A stretch of DNA of 51,833 nucleotides from an uncultured Clostridia bacterium (GTDB taxonomy: Bacteria; Bacillota; Clostridia; TANB77; CAG-508): contig CANRDJ010000004.1 of NCBI GenBank assembly GCA_947629355.1, positions 1 through 51,833 on the forward strand, in the 5' to 3' direction. The notes below the pieces were generated by a model. It saw nothing but the letters and a program-made list of their open reading frames with translations, was not told the DNA's origin and made no database searches. Each line of letters begins with the position of its first letter. Position 1 is the first letter of the stretch. Position numbers and translations under genes: made by a program. Below are positions 17,973-27,050 of this stretch, piece by piece.

Positions 17973-20427
17973 ATGACATATAAATTTACAGCGAGAGCTG
18001 AAAAGGCTCTTGAAATTTCAAATGAAATAGCAATAGAACTTGGACATAATTATATAGGAACAGAGCATTTATTATATGGATTAGTAAAAGAAGGCTCAGG
18101 AATTGCAAATAAAGTTTTAGAAAATCAAAATGTAACATCAGAAGCAATTATTGAAAAAATTGAGGAATTAATAGGAACTGGAGAAACAATAGGTAATCAG
18201 ACTGTAGGATTTACTCCCAGAACGAAAAGGGTAATTGAGAATGCTTTTATGGAGGCACGTAAATTAGGATCAGATTTTATAGGAACAGAGCATTTATTAA
18301 TAGGCATCATGAGAGAAGCGGATAGTATTGCTGTAAGAATAATGCTTGATTTAAATGTTAATCCTCAAAAGCTATACAATGAAATTGTAAAAGTTATAAA
18401 TGAATATGATAATAATGAGGAAACTAGTAAGCCTAATGGAAAACCAAACAGTTATAATTCAACTCCCACACTTAATCAATTTGGAAGTGATTTAACAAAA
18501 GTAGCAAAAGAAGGAAAATTAGATCCAGTTATAGGAAGGAAAAATGAAATTGAAAGAATTATACAAATACTATCAAGAAGAACTAAAAATAATCCATGTT
18601 TAATTGGAGAACCGGGTGTTCGGGAAAACTGCTGTTGTTGAAGGCTTAGCACAAAAAATAATAGAGGGAAACGTGCCAGAAACATTAAAAGATAAACGAG
18701 TTGTAACAGTAGATATTTCTGGAATGGTAGCAGGTGCAAAGTATAGAGGAGATTTCGAAGAAAGAATAAAAAAGGCTCTAAAGGAAGTAAAGAAAGCAGG
18801 AGATGTTATTCTATTTATAGATGAAATCCATACAATAGTAGGGGCAGGTGCAGCAGAAGGAGCAATAGATGCAGCAAATATTTTAAAACCATTACTTGCA
18901 AGAGGTGAAATTCAAATAGTTGGTGCAACTACACTTAATGAATATAGAAAATATATTGAAAAAGATAGTGCGTTAGAGAGGAGATTTCAGCCAGTTACAG
19001 TTGATGAGCCAAGTATTGGGGATAGTATAGAAATATTAAAAGGTTTGAGAGATAAATATGAAGCACATCATAATGTTAAAATTACAGATGAAGCAATTGA
19101 GGCTTCAGTAAAATTATCTAGTAGATATATTAATGATAGATTTTTGCCAGATAAGGCAATAGATTTAATTGATGAAGCATCATCAAAAGTAAGATTAAAA
19201 ACTTATACAGAACCAGATAAGATTAAAAAGTTAGAGCAAAAAATTGAAAAACTAGAAAAAGAAAAAGAAGAAGCAATTGCTGTACAAGATTTTGAAAAAG
19301 CGGCAGAATTAAGAGATAAAGAACATAAGGAAAAAGATAGATTAGAAAAAGAAAAAAGTACATGGAAAGACAAAAATATTAAAGATATTAGAAATATAAC
19401 ATCAGAAGATATTGCAGAGGTAATTAGCTCAAGCACAGGAATACCAGCACAAAAAATTAATCAAAATGAAAATGAAAAGTTAAAAAATTTAGAAAAAACA
19501 CTTCATGAAAGAGTAATTGGTCAAGATGAAGCAGTATCTGCAGTAGCAAAGGCTATAAAAAGAGGAAGAGTAGGGTTAAAAGATCCAAATAGACCTATAG
19601 GTTCATTTATGTTTTTAGGACCAACAGGTGTAGGAAAAACAGAATTATCTAAAGCACTTGCAGAAAATTTATTTGGTGATGAAAATGCTATTATAAGAGT
19701 AGATATGTCTGAATATATGGAGAGCCATTCTACATCAAAAATGATAGGATCACCTCCAGGGTATGTAGGATTTGATGAAGGAGGAGGATTAACTGAAAAA
19801 ATAAGAAGAAAACCATATTCTGTTATTTTATTTGACGAAGTGGAAAAGGCACATCCAGATGTTTTAAATATGTTACTTCAAATATTAGATGATGGAAGAC
19901 TTACAGATTCGCATGGTAGGACAGTGAACTTTAAAAATTGTGTAATTATTATGACATCTAATATTGGAGCAAGATTAATTACTGATAAAAAAACATTAGG
20001 ATTTTCTTCTGGAAAAGATGCTAATGAAACCCAAAAAGAATACGAAAACACAAAAAAAGAAGTAATGGCAGAGTTAAAAAAAGGATTTAGACCAGAATTT
20101 ATAAATCGTATTGATGAAATAATAGTTTTCCATAAATTAACTGAAGACGAATTAGGTAAAATAGTTGATATTATGTTTAAGCAGATAAAAAATAGAATTA
20201 ACGAAAGAAATATTAAGTTAGAAATAGATGCTAAAGCGAAAGAGTTAATTATAAAAAAAGGAACAGATACGAATTATGGTGCAAGACCTTTAAGACGTGC
20301 AATACAAAACATGATAGAAGATAAACTTGCAGAAGAGATTTTAGATGGAAATCTAAAACCTGGGGATACTGCAAAAATAACAGAAAAAGATGATGAAATA
20401 CAAGTAAAAGTAAAAATTAAAAAATAA
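17973..20427 (+). CDS. clpC: ATP-dependent Clp protease ATPase subunit ClpC, with +1 frameshift at CGG
   Basis: AAA+ unfoldase of ClpCP, 817 residues over the shift. There are two N-domain repeats ([12 protein letters not shown]..., [16 protein letters not shown]), an AAA1 domain, a middle UVR-containing coiled coil ([19 protein letters not shown]), and an AAA2 domain with [14 protein letters not shown] and Walker [14 protein letters not shown]. The extra C at 18621 (GTT CGG GAA) falls inside the AAA1 Walker A: the zero frame reads [11 protein letters not shown] then stop (222 residues), while the shifted one reads [17 protein letters not shown]. The glycine before Lys is indispensable for ATP binding, so the shift is needed for function. 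Last gene of the operon. Confidence 0.95.
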
Positions 20428-20435
20428 ATATTAAT

Positions 20436-20474
20436 AAAATACCAAATTAAAATAATATTAAATTTGGTATTTTA
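20436..20474 (+). terminator. Terminator of the ctsR-clpC operon
   Basis: 13-base stem AAAATACCAAATT / AATTTGGTATTTT with a T-rich tail. Confidence 0.85.
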
Positions 20475-20475
20475 T

Positions 20476-20504
20476 TTGCACTTTTATGTAAATAATAGTA
20501 TAAT
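20476..20504 (+). promoter_or_regulatory. SigmaA-like promoter before spoIIID
   Basis: TTGCAC-17-TATAAT, about 54 bases before the ATG. This is the vegetative pattern, although spoIIID is sigmaE-dependent in Bacillus. Confidence 0.55.
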
Positions 20505-20558
20505 ATATTTAATAAAGCATTGCTTTATTATAATTATTTTATTTGGAGGTTTTCTTAA

Positions 20559-20810
20559 ATGACAAAACGGGAAGAAATTATAGCACAAGCTCAATTTATT
20601 GTTGATACAAAATCAACAATAAGAAGTGCTGCAAAGAGATTTGGTATATCTAGAACTAATCTGCATATTCATGTAACTGAAAAATTGGAGGAAATAAATC
20701 CTATGTTATATAAAGAAGTACGAAAAGTTTTAGATAAAAACAAAGCAGAGCGGCACATAAGAGGTGGTCTGGCTACAAGGGAAAAATTCCGAAAGTTAAA
20801 AGGAAACTAA
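20559..20810 (+). CDS. spoIIID: Stage III sporulation transcriptional regulator SpoIIID
   Basis: 83-residue helix-turn-helix regulator of mother-cell genes. STIRSAAKRFGISRTNLHIHVTEKL is the HTH and KAERHIRGGLATREKFRKLK is the diagnostic basic C-terminus. The start follows TTGGAGG. It holds two in-frame CGG codons (codon 4 after AAA, codon 65 after GAG) and is not frameshifted: skipping a base at either would truncate it at once. Codon 65 encodes the arginine conserved in the ERHIRGGLAT block, so CGG is read as Arg here. The base before CGG is a purine in both, unlike at the shift sites. Confidence 0.93.
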   Translation: MTKREEIIAQAQFIVDTKSTIRSAAKRFGISRTNLHIHVTEKLEEINPMLYKEVRKVLDKNKAERHIRGGLATREKFRKLKGN

Positions 20811-20814
20811 CAAT

Positions 20815-20854
20815 AAAGAGTAGTAATATATAATAATATTACTACTCTTTTTTC
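20815..20854. terminator. Bidirectional terminator between spoIIID and the cation-efflux gene
   Basis: Stem AAAGAGTAGTAATAT / ATATTACTACTCTTT with T runs usable in both directions. Confidence 0.85.
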
Positions 20855-20860
20855 TTAGAA

Positions 20861-21719
20861 TTATAGCGGATTGACATGTATAATAGCATCAGAAACATTA
20901 TCTAATTCTTTTATATCTTGTTCTAAACTATCTGCTAGATTATGACTATCAAATGTAGACATATTGCCATCTACACTTATTGTTAATATAACGATATATT
21001 TATATCCAGCTGGTGTAGAGTATAGGTTTTCTACAGATATAATTTCTTTATAATTATGTACTAAATCTAATATAATATCTTTTGTATTCTCATCAATTGA
21101 TATATCCATAAGTACGTTATAACTTTCAATGAATATTTTGATACCAGTAAAACATATCCAAATGGCAATTCCTAGACCAACTAATCCATCTATCCAATAA
21201 ATTCCTTGAGAAGCAAATAAAATAGATATCAATGTAAATGAAGTTACAATACAGTCATTAAAGTGATCTTTTGAGTTTGCTTTTAAAAGTATATTGTTAT
21301 ATTTTTTATTTAATTTATTAGTATATAAGAATAAAAATATTTTTATTACTATTGTAATTATGCAAACAATTATTAAGTAAATAGAATATTCTAGTACATT
21401 ATTAAAAACAAGAGAAATTATTGCATCTATTAATAATTTTACAGATATTGCTACCATAGATATACTAATAAGAAGAGAGAAAATATACTCAGACTTACCG
21501 ATGCCCAAAGTTGTGGTCAGAATCTCCCGGCTTACTCGCTATTTTATTTCCTATAAAGGTCATAAGTGAAGCAAAAATATCACTTGCACTATTAATACTA
21601 TCAGCTATCATCGCTTGACTGTTACTAATAAATCCTATAAAAGCTTTTATAACAAGTAAAAATATATTACCAATAATTCCAAGAATACCTGCTATTTTAG
21701 TACTTTTATATCTATCCAT
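20861..21719 (-). CDS. Cation diffusion facilitator family transporter, with +1 frameshift at CGG
   Basis: 285 residues over the shift; membrane antiporter that exports divalent cations (Zn, Fe, Mn or Co; specificity not determinable). The N-terminal half has two helices, including MIADSINSASDIFASLM with the D-x3-D metal site type. The signature DHNFGHGKSEY spans the shift at 21500-21498: CAT CGG TAA stops at once, while skipping one base gives the family motif GHGKxEY. Further helices (DGLVGLGIAIWICFTGI) and a C-terminal cytoplasmic domain follow (DSHNLADSLEQDI). GGAGG precedes the ATG on the minus strand. Confidence 0.92.
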
Positions 21720-21772
21720 GAAGAACCCTCCAAAAATTATAAAAATTGTAATTTATTTAATTAAGTGTTCTC

Positions 21773-21904
21773 TAGAAAAGGTTTATTTATTTGTTTCCAA
21801 CGCGAATTCCGTTACTGAACCTGTAAGTTGCTAAAGCAACAACAGTTTCATGTAACGAAAGCTGGATCGCGTAACTGAGAAACAAATAAATATAACCTTT
21901 TCTA
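21773..21904. repeat. Long inverted repeat / structured intergenic element
   Basis: Arms of about 25 bases (TAGAAAAGGTTTATTTATTTG and on to TTTC; right arm is the inverse with a two-base insertion) enclose about 80 GC-richer bases with inner hairpins such as GTTGCTAAAGCAAC. ACAAACAACAATTTATTTAA, the end shared with the 15381 element, lies just downstream (about 21934-21953). Either a MITE or an unannotated structured RNA; no coding potential. It fills the gap 21720-21995. Confidence 0.6.
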
Positions 21905-21994
21905 TAAATCAATTGATATTTTACAAACAACAATTTATTTAACTAATAATACGAAACTTATTATAACACAACAAGAAATTAAATACCACAAAAT

Positions 21995-22023
21995 TTGCAA
22001 AATATGGTATAATATAGTATAAT
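21995..22023 (+). promoter_or_regulatory. Promoter of the small membrane protein gene
   Basis: TTGCAA-17-TATAAT. Confidence 0.6.
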
Positions 22024-22065
22024 TATTTTATATTATTTATACTTATGAAAAAGAAGGTGCTAAAA

Positions 22066-22398
22066 ATGATAGTACTAATACTAATATATGTATTAATAGT
22101 TTTAATATTTGCATTAATTTTATTTGCAATTGCACAAATTAAAGTGGCAGGAATGAAAGTAAAAGATTTTTGGGGTTTCATAGAAGCTAACCAAATTTTA
22201 GATAAATTATATAGATTCGCAAAAAAATATGAGAGATTAACTCCACAAGAGCAATTGATATTTTTATCAGAAGCAGAAAAAGTTTTTACCGCTTTTGATA
22301 AAGTACCAAATATGTTGTGGGAAGAAGAATATCAAAAATATATGGATGTATTAGATAAATATAAAAATATAAAAGTAGTAAGATGGTCACAAAACTAA
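22066..22398 (+). CDS. Small single-pass membrane protein of unknown function
   Basis: 110 residues from the ATG at 22066, which has AAGGTG 6 bases upstream; an ATG at 22045 in the same frame is too close to the promoter. One N-terminal transmembrane helix (IVLILIYVLIVLIFALILFAI) is followed by a charged cytoplasmic or extracellular domain with several tryptophans (DFWGFIEANQILDKLYRFAKK, PNMLWEEEYQKYMDVLDKY). I do not recognise a family. It has its own promoter and terminator. Confidence 0.65.
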   Translation: MIVLILIYVLIVLIFALILFAIAQIKVAGMKVKDFWGFIEANQILDKLYRFAKKYERLTPQEQLIFLSEAEKVFTAFDKVPNMLWEEEYQKYMDVLDKYKNIKVVRWSQN

Positions 22399-22420
22399 CA
22401 AATAAATAAAAAAGATAAAT

Positions 22421-22458
22421 ATAAAAATGGTCAGAAATTAAAGTCTGACCATTTTTAT
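22421..22458 (+). terminator. Terminator of the small membrane protein gene
   Basis: 15-base perfect stem ATAAAAATGGTCAGA / TCTGACCATTTTTAT. Confidence 0.88.
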
Positions 22459-22521
22459 TATATATTTTTTATATATGTAAACAATAAAACATATAAATAA
22501 AAATAAGAGTATAATAAAATA

Positions 22522-22550
22522 TTGACAAAGAGAAAAACTATAATTATAAT
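22522..22550 (+). promoter_or_regulatory. Promoter of the third pilin-like gene
   Basis: TTGACA-17-TATAAT, a perfect consensus, with the spacer containing GAAAAACTATAAT as in the promoters at 2244 and 5053. Confidence 0.75.
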
Positions 22551-22621
22551 AGGGACAGAAACATATATTCATTAAGAAACATAATATATATTTAAACAAA
22601 AGAATGAGAGGAGAAGTGCAG

Positions 22622-23851
22622 ATGAAAAGGAAAGAAAAAGGTATAACTTTAATTGCTCTAGTAATAACAATAATAGTAATGTTAATACTAGTAGGAGTAA
22701 CAATAAACGTAGCAATGCAAGGAGGCTTATTTGCAAATGCAAGAAAAGCAGTAGCAGACACACAGTATGAAAAAGACAAAGAAATGTTACTTTCATCAGT
22801 AATAGGAGCAATGAATAAAGATACAGAAGTAGATTTTGACAAACTAGATGAAAACTTACCAGAAGGCTTTAAAAAAGCAGAAGATGGAGGATACACAAGT
22901 GAAGCAGGAAACACATTCTATGTAGACAAAAATGGAAATATAACAGACGAAAAAGTGGTAACACCAGAAACAACAGGATCACAAATAACAGCAGATGGAA
23001 AAACAGTAACATTAACACGAGAAAATGTAGCAGATTACTTAGGAAAGAAGGTAAAGAACTATACAGGACAGCCTTCTGTAAAAATAGGTAGTATAACATA
23101 TAATGTATCAACAGAATATAGACTATACTATGTAGATTTTGAAGGAAAATATGGAGAAAAAGGAACAATATATTTAAAAGCTGAGTGTTCAAGTGAAGCA
23201 TATGAAATTCCAACAACAGCACCAAAAGGAACTGATGTAGTAAAGATACAAAATTTAAACCCAGGATTATATAATAAAGAAGATGAAAATGGTATGCCAA
23301 TAGCAGACCAAATATTAGAGCCACCATCTGATGAAAACGATGGTATGAAAGCAGTAAAATGGCTAACAAATACAAATAATTGGGCAGGCTTAGCAGATGA
23401 ATCGATGTTGGGAAATATAAATTATATAGTAGGGGCACCAAGCTTAGAAATGATGATGGATAGCTACAACACACATTATAAATTAAAAGGGGACGAAGAG
23501 GTTAGTACATCTGATTTGGAAAGCAACAAGGATGCTAGGGCAAGATTATATTATCAATATCCTTATGACAGTAACCGCTATGGATATGGGGTAAGATCTG
23601 CAGATAAAACACAATTTAGTAGAGACCGCACTTCTAACTATTCAGTAAGGACTGATTCAATAGATACAATGTACTACCCTGGGGCCAATAGATGCTACTG
23701 GCTAGCGTCTCCTTCAGCTGGAAAATATTCGTTCTTGATGAAAGTGTACTCTTACGATCTCGAGTGTGTGTGGAGTGAACACCATGAGCAGCGTCGTAGT
23801 ATTTGTCCGTTAGTTTCTCTTAAATCTTCAGTCAGTCTAACCTTAGAGTGA
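22622..23851 (+). CDS. Pilin-like surface protein with variable C-terminal domain, probable DGR target
   Basis: 409 residues from the ATG at 22622, preceded by GAGGAG. The N-terminus KGITLIALVITIIVMLILVG is the pilin-like segment also found in the 2341 and 5150 genes. The middle holds acidic and glycine-rich modules. The C-terminal domain contains YYPGANRCYWLASPS and ends CPLVSLKSSVSLTLE, the pattern of YWLASPS...RPVVSL domains. The segment between (YSYDLECVWSEHHEQRRSIC) is rich in H, Q, R, C and W with codons unusual for this genome (CTC, CGT, GTG), suggesting diversification. The usual R-P-V before SL has become C-P-L. Likely an exported, variable ligand-binding protein. Confidence 0.72.
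   Translation: MKRKEKGITLIALVITIIVMLILVGVTINVAMQGGLFANARKAVADTQYEKDKEMLLSSVIGAMNKDTEVDFDKLDENLPEGFKKAEDGGYTSEAGNTFYVDKNGNITDEKVVTPETTGSQITADGKTVTLTRENVADYLGKKVKNYTGQPSVKIGSITYNVSTEYRLYYVDFEGKYGEKGTIYLKAECSSEAYEIPTTAPKGTDVVKIQNLNPGLYNKEDENGMPIADQILEPPSDENDGMKAVKWLTNTNNWAGLADESMLGNINYIVGAPSLEMMMDSYNTHYKLKGDEEVSTSDLESNKDARARLYYQYPYDSNRYGYGVRSADKTQFSRDRTSNYSVRTDSIDTMYYPGANRCYWLASPSAGKYSFLMKVYSYDLECVWSEHHEQRRSICPLVSLKSSVSLTLE
23690..23830 (+). repeat. Candidate DGR variable region VR3
   Basis: Composition and codon use change sharply at the 3' end of the gene, where YWLASPS-type DGR targets vary. It is followed 56 bases after the stop by a 14-bp cruciform. There is only one copy in the window, so adenine-specific change cannot be tested here. 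Confidence 0.45.
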
Positions 23852-23905
23852 TTACGTGATTAGGGTGTAGGATTTCTTGATGGTGGTTTTTTATATGGTT
23901 ATTAC

Positions 23906-23937
23906 GTTTGGGTATGTCCTTCTGGGCATACCCAAAC
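23906..23937. other. Perfect 14-bp stem with TTCT loop downstream of VR3
   Basis: GTTTGGGTATGTCC / GGGCATACCCAAAC with a 4-base loop and one G-T pair. No T run follows, so it is a poor terminator. Its place after a candidate variable region resembles the stem-loop that assists DGR homing. The remainder of 23852-24191 has no gene. Confidence 0.6.
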
Positions 23938-24012
23938 TTGTCTAAAAATTTTCAGGTGGGTGTGTCTTCGACGGTGAGTTTAATTGCTGAGGCTCGGAAG
24001 AAAAAAAAGCAT

Positions 24013-24050
24013 TTCCCAGATTATATTATGTTATATAATCTGGGAATTTT
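24013..24050 (+). terminator. Terminator downstream of the third pilin-like gene
   Basis: 14-base stem TTCCCAGATTATAT / ATATAATCTGGGAA followed by TTTT. Confidence 0.8.
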
Positions 24051-24191
24051 ATTAAAACCTTTGGAAAAGATGCAATTAAAGTAATTATTCGTAAAATAAG
24101 TATTAATAATATTTTTAAAATTTATACATAATATATAAAGATGAAAGAATATAATAAATAAAAAACTATTATTGTTTTGAGGAGCTTTTTA

Positions 24192-25379
24192 ATGAAAAAA
24201 ATTAGATATTTTGATCATGCAGCCACAACTGCAGTTGATGAAGAAGTTTTAAAAGAAATGATACCTTTTTTTAGCATTGAATACGGTAATCCTTCATCCA
24301 TATATACTATAGGTAGAAATGCAAAAAAGGCCATAGAGGAAGCTAGAAAAAGGGTATCATTTGCAATTAATTGTGATTCAAAAGAAATATATTTTACTGG
24401 ATGCGGAAGTGAAAGCGATAATCTTGCCTTAAAAGGTGTAGCACATGCAAATAAAAATAGAGGAAAACATATAATCACAACAAAAATAGAACATCCGGCA
24501 ATATTAAATACTTGCAAGACTTTAGAAGAAGAAGGATTTAATATTACGTATTTAGATGTTGACGAAGATGGATTAATAGATATTCAAGATTTGAAAAGCA
24601 AAATTACAGATGAAACAATTTTAATAAGTATAATGTTTGCAAACAATGAAATAGGGACAATTCAACCAATAGAAGAGATAGGAAAAATAGCAAAAGAACG
24701 AAATATTTTTTTCCATACAGATGGTGTTCAAGCAGTAGGAAATGTTCAAATAGACGTTCAAAAAATGAATATAGATTTGTTATCAATGTCAGCACATAAA
24801 TTTTATGGACCAAAAGGAGTAGGTGCAATATATATAAGAAATGGGGTTAAATGTGATAAAATACAAGATGGAGGACATCAAGAAAAAAATAAAAGAGCAG
24901 GAACAGAAAATGTTGCAGGAATAGTAGGACTTGGTAAGGCAATACAAATTGCATATAAAAATTTAGATACTTATAATACTAGTATAAGTAATCTAAGAGA
25001 CTACTATGAAATGCAAATAGAAAAAAATATACCATATGTAAAAGTTAATGGAAAAAGAGATAAAAGACTACCAGGTAATAGCAACATATCATTTAAATTT
25101 GTTGATGGTGAAGAATTATTATTAAATTTAGATATGAATGGAATATGTGCATCAACGGGTTCAGCGTGTAGCAGTGGATCTATAAATCCTTCACATGTAC
25201 TACTAGCAATAGGACTCCCTGAGAATATTGCAAAAGGTTCTTTAAGAATAACATTTGGTAAAGAGAATACAAAAGGAGATGTGGATTATTTAATTAATAA
25301 TTTAGTAGAAATAGTTCAAAGGCTTAGAAATATTTCACCAGAATATTTGGAATTTATAAGAAATCAAGAATTAAAATAG
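24192..25379 (+). CDS. Cysteine desulfurase (NifS/IscS type)
   Basis: 395-residue PLP enzyme that takes sulfur from cysteine to form enzyme persulfide for Fe-S or tRNA thiolation. It has FDHAATT at the N-terminus, PLP-lysine motif SAHKFYGPKG (about 200-209), HQEKNKRAGTEN, and the active-site loop CASTGSACSSGS with the catalytic cysteine (about 326). Length and loop agree with group I NifS-like enzymes. The ATG at 24192 lies 8 bases after GAGGAG; 24177 is less likely because it includes the ribosome site. No scaffold or tRNA-modification gene is adjacent. Confidence 0.92.
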   Translation: MKKIRYFDHAATTAVDEEVLKEMIPFFSIEYGNPSSIYTIGRNAKKAIEEARKRVSFAINCDSKEIYFTGCGSESDNLALKGVAHANKNRGKHIITTKIEHPAILNTCKTLEEEGFNITYLDVDEDGLIDIQDLKSKITDETILISIMFANNEIGTIQPIEEIGKIAKERNIFFHTDGVQAVGNVQIDVQKMNIDLLSMSAHKFYGPKGVGAIYIRNGVKCDKIQDGGHQEKNKRAGTENVAGIVGLGKAIQIAYKNLDTYNTSISNLRDYYEMQIEKNIPYVKVNGKRDKRLPGNSNISFKFVDGEELLLNLDMNGICASTGSACSSGSINPSHVLLAIGLPENIAKGSLRITFGKENTKGDVDYLINNLVEIVQRLRNISPEYLEFIRNQELK

Positions 25380-25416
25380 ATAATATTAAATATATTGTAT
25401 AAAAAACAATTTAAAT

Positions 25417-25468
25417 AAAAGCAATAAAGAAACCAAGAGATTATACCTTTAGTTTCTTTATTGCTTTT
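25417..25468. terminator. Terminator shared by the desulfurase gene and the HD-GYP gene 3' end
   Basis: 17-base stem AAAAGCAATAAAGAAAC / GTTTCTTTATTGCTTTT. The right arm is inside the last codons of the minus-strand HD-GYP gene, so coding and termination overlap. Confidence 0.75.
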
Positions 25469-26379
25469 ATTTCATCAAATAAATTATCAATAATTTCTTT
25501 TCTTTTTAAATAAGCAGTTCTATATTCTTCTAAAATATATTTATAATTTCTAAAATCTTCGCCTTTTTCAAACATCATTTGCATACAAGCAGTGAAATAT
25601 TCTTTTTTCTTTTCATTTTTAGAAGTTTCTTTTTTTATATTATATTTACTTATCTTTTCTAATCTCTTAATTTGTGTATCTAAATATTTAGTATACTCGA
25701 AGATGCAACTTATTTCATAATTAATATCATCTATTACTACTTTAAATAAAGGTTTAACTATTTTTGGATTTAACTTTCCAATTATTGTATTTTCTTGCAT
25801 GCTTTTTAAAGCAACTGATTTAGGTAGTGTAGCTTGAGTATCTTCTATTAATAGTTTCAATGTATCTGTTATTCCAATATGAGTCTTATATTGCCTTTTA
25901 CTTACAATAGCATCAAATTCATCAGCAACTCTAATAATTTGGCCTTCAATAGGAATATCCTTTTTAGTCAATCCTTTAGGGTATCCAGTTCCATTTAATG
26001 CTTCATGATGATATATAGTACCAGCACTATATGGACGAAGCTTAGGGTCATCCATACACATTTTATATCCTATAGTAGTATGGGTTTTCATGATTTCATA
26101 TTCTTCATCATTCAAGGGTCCATTCTTTTGTAGGATTTCTGATGGAATAAAAAGTTTACCTATATCATGAAGGTAAGCACATGTTGTACAGTATATAGTA
26201 AAATTTTTATTCATATGCATATATTCACAAAGACGACAAGTTATATTTGCTACGTTTTCACTATGTAATCTAGTATATGGATCTAAAGTATCAAGCATTC
26301 CCAATTGATATCTCATTGTTTCATCTAAATTATAAGATTTTAAAGTAGTTTTACTATAAAAATCAAATTTTTCTTTCAT
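25441..26379 (-). CDS. HD-GYP domain protein
   Basis: 312 residues. An HD-GYP phosphodiesterase-like domain (residues about 20-200) has H-x-ENV in RLHSENVANIT, HDIGKL (the HD pair), HHEALNGTGYPKGL (the GYP segment) and RVADEFDAIVSKRQY. The family hydrolyses cyclic dinucleotides such as c-di-GMP. No receiver or sensor domain is attached. The C-terminal 110 residues are charged and helical (coiled-coil-like: KKETSKNEKKKEYF) and unrecognised. AGGAG precedes the ATG. Confidence 0.85.
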   Translation of the reverse strand: MKEKFDFYSKTTLKSYNLDETMRYQLGMLDTLDPYTRLHSENVANITCRLCEYMHMNKNFTIYCTTCAYLHDIGKLFIPSEILQKNGPLNDEEYEIMKTHTTIGYKMCMDDPKLRPYSAGTIYHHEALNGTGYPKGLTKKDIPIEGQIIRVADEFDAIVSKRQYKTHIGITDTLKLLIEDTQATLPKSVALKSMQENTIIGKLNPKIVKPLFKVVIDDINYEISCIFEYTKYLDTQIKRLEKISKYNIKKETSKNEKKKEYFTACMQMMFEKGEDFRNYKYILEEYRTAYLKRKEIIDNLFDEIKAIKKLKV

Positions 26380-26454
26380 TTGTATCTCCTAAAAATTAAT
26401 ATATATATATATATTATATCTAATATTAAATTGCGTCAAGTAAAAAAACAAAAA

Positions 26455-26489
26455 CAAAAAGGGTTCCTATTTTAGGATACCCTTTTTGT
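26455..26489 (-). terminator. Terminator of spoVT
   Basis: CAAAAAGGGTTCCT / AGGATACCCTTTTTG (one mismatch) ending in a T-rich tract on the minus strand. Confidence 0.8.
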
Positions 26490-26492
26490 TAT

Positions 26493-27050
26493 CTAAATTT
26501 CCATTTGACTACTTAAAAAGCCTGCTGCTGATTGAACAACTTTTAATTCTATGTCTCCCATTTTTGTATTTTGCTCTTTAGATAATAAAATTACACTTCC
26601 TATTACATCTCCGTCAGATATTATAGGATAAATCACCTGAGAATTATATCGTCTATCCTTATTATTATCATTTTGCGTTATTGGAATAGCTAATTCATTA
26701 TTTTCTTTACTTGTATATATTTCTTTGTTCTCCATTATTTTTTCTAATTCAGGACTTAGAGATTGCTCTAAAAATTCTTTTTTAGATCCTCCAGAAACAG
26801 CTATTACAGAGTCTTTATCAGTAATACAAGCAATATGTCCTGTAGTTTTTGAAAGAGTTTCTGCATATCCAGTAGCAAATTCAGAAAGTTCACCAATTGG
26901 AGAGTACTTTTTAAGTATAACTTCTCCTTCTTTATCAGTAAAAATTTCTAAAGGATCACCTTCTTTAATACGAAGTGTTCTTCTTATTTCTTTAGGAATA
27001 ACAATTCTCCCTAAATCATCTATTCTTCTTACTACTCCTGTTGCTTTCAA
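26493..27050 (-). CDS. spoVT: Stage V sporulation protein T (SpoVT)
   Basis: 185-residue forespore transcription regulator. The N-terminal AbrB swapped-hairpin domain (MKATGVVRRIDDLGRIVIPK, RRTLRIKEGDPLEIF) is followed by a GAF-like domain (GHIACITDKDSVIAVSGGSKKEF, VIYPIISDGDVIGSVILLS). Length matches Bacillus SpoVT (178). GGAGG precedes the ATG. Confidence 0.94.
   Translation of the reverse strand: MKATGVVRRIDDLGRIVIPKEIRRTLRIKEGDPLEIFTDKEGEVILKKYSPIGELSEFATGYAETLSKTTGHIACITDKDSVIAVSGGSKKEFLEQSLSPELEKIMENKEIYTSKENNELAIPITQNDNNKDRRYNSQVIYPIISDGDVIGSVILLSKEQNTKMGDIELKVVQSAAGFLSSQMEI

Noticed and set aside
23906..23937. Ordinary terminator of the third pilin-like gene
   Set aside because: The stem is strong but no T run follows; a proper terminator lies further on at 24013-24050.
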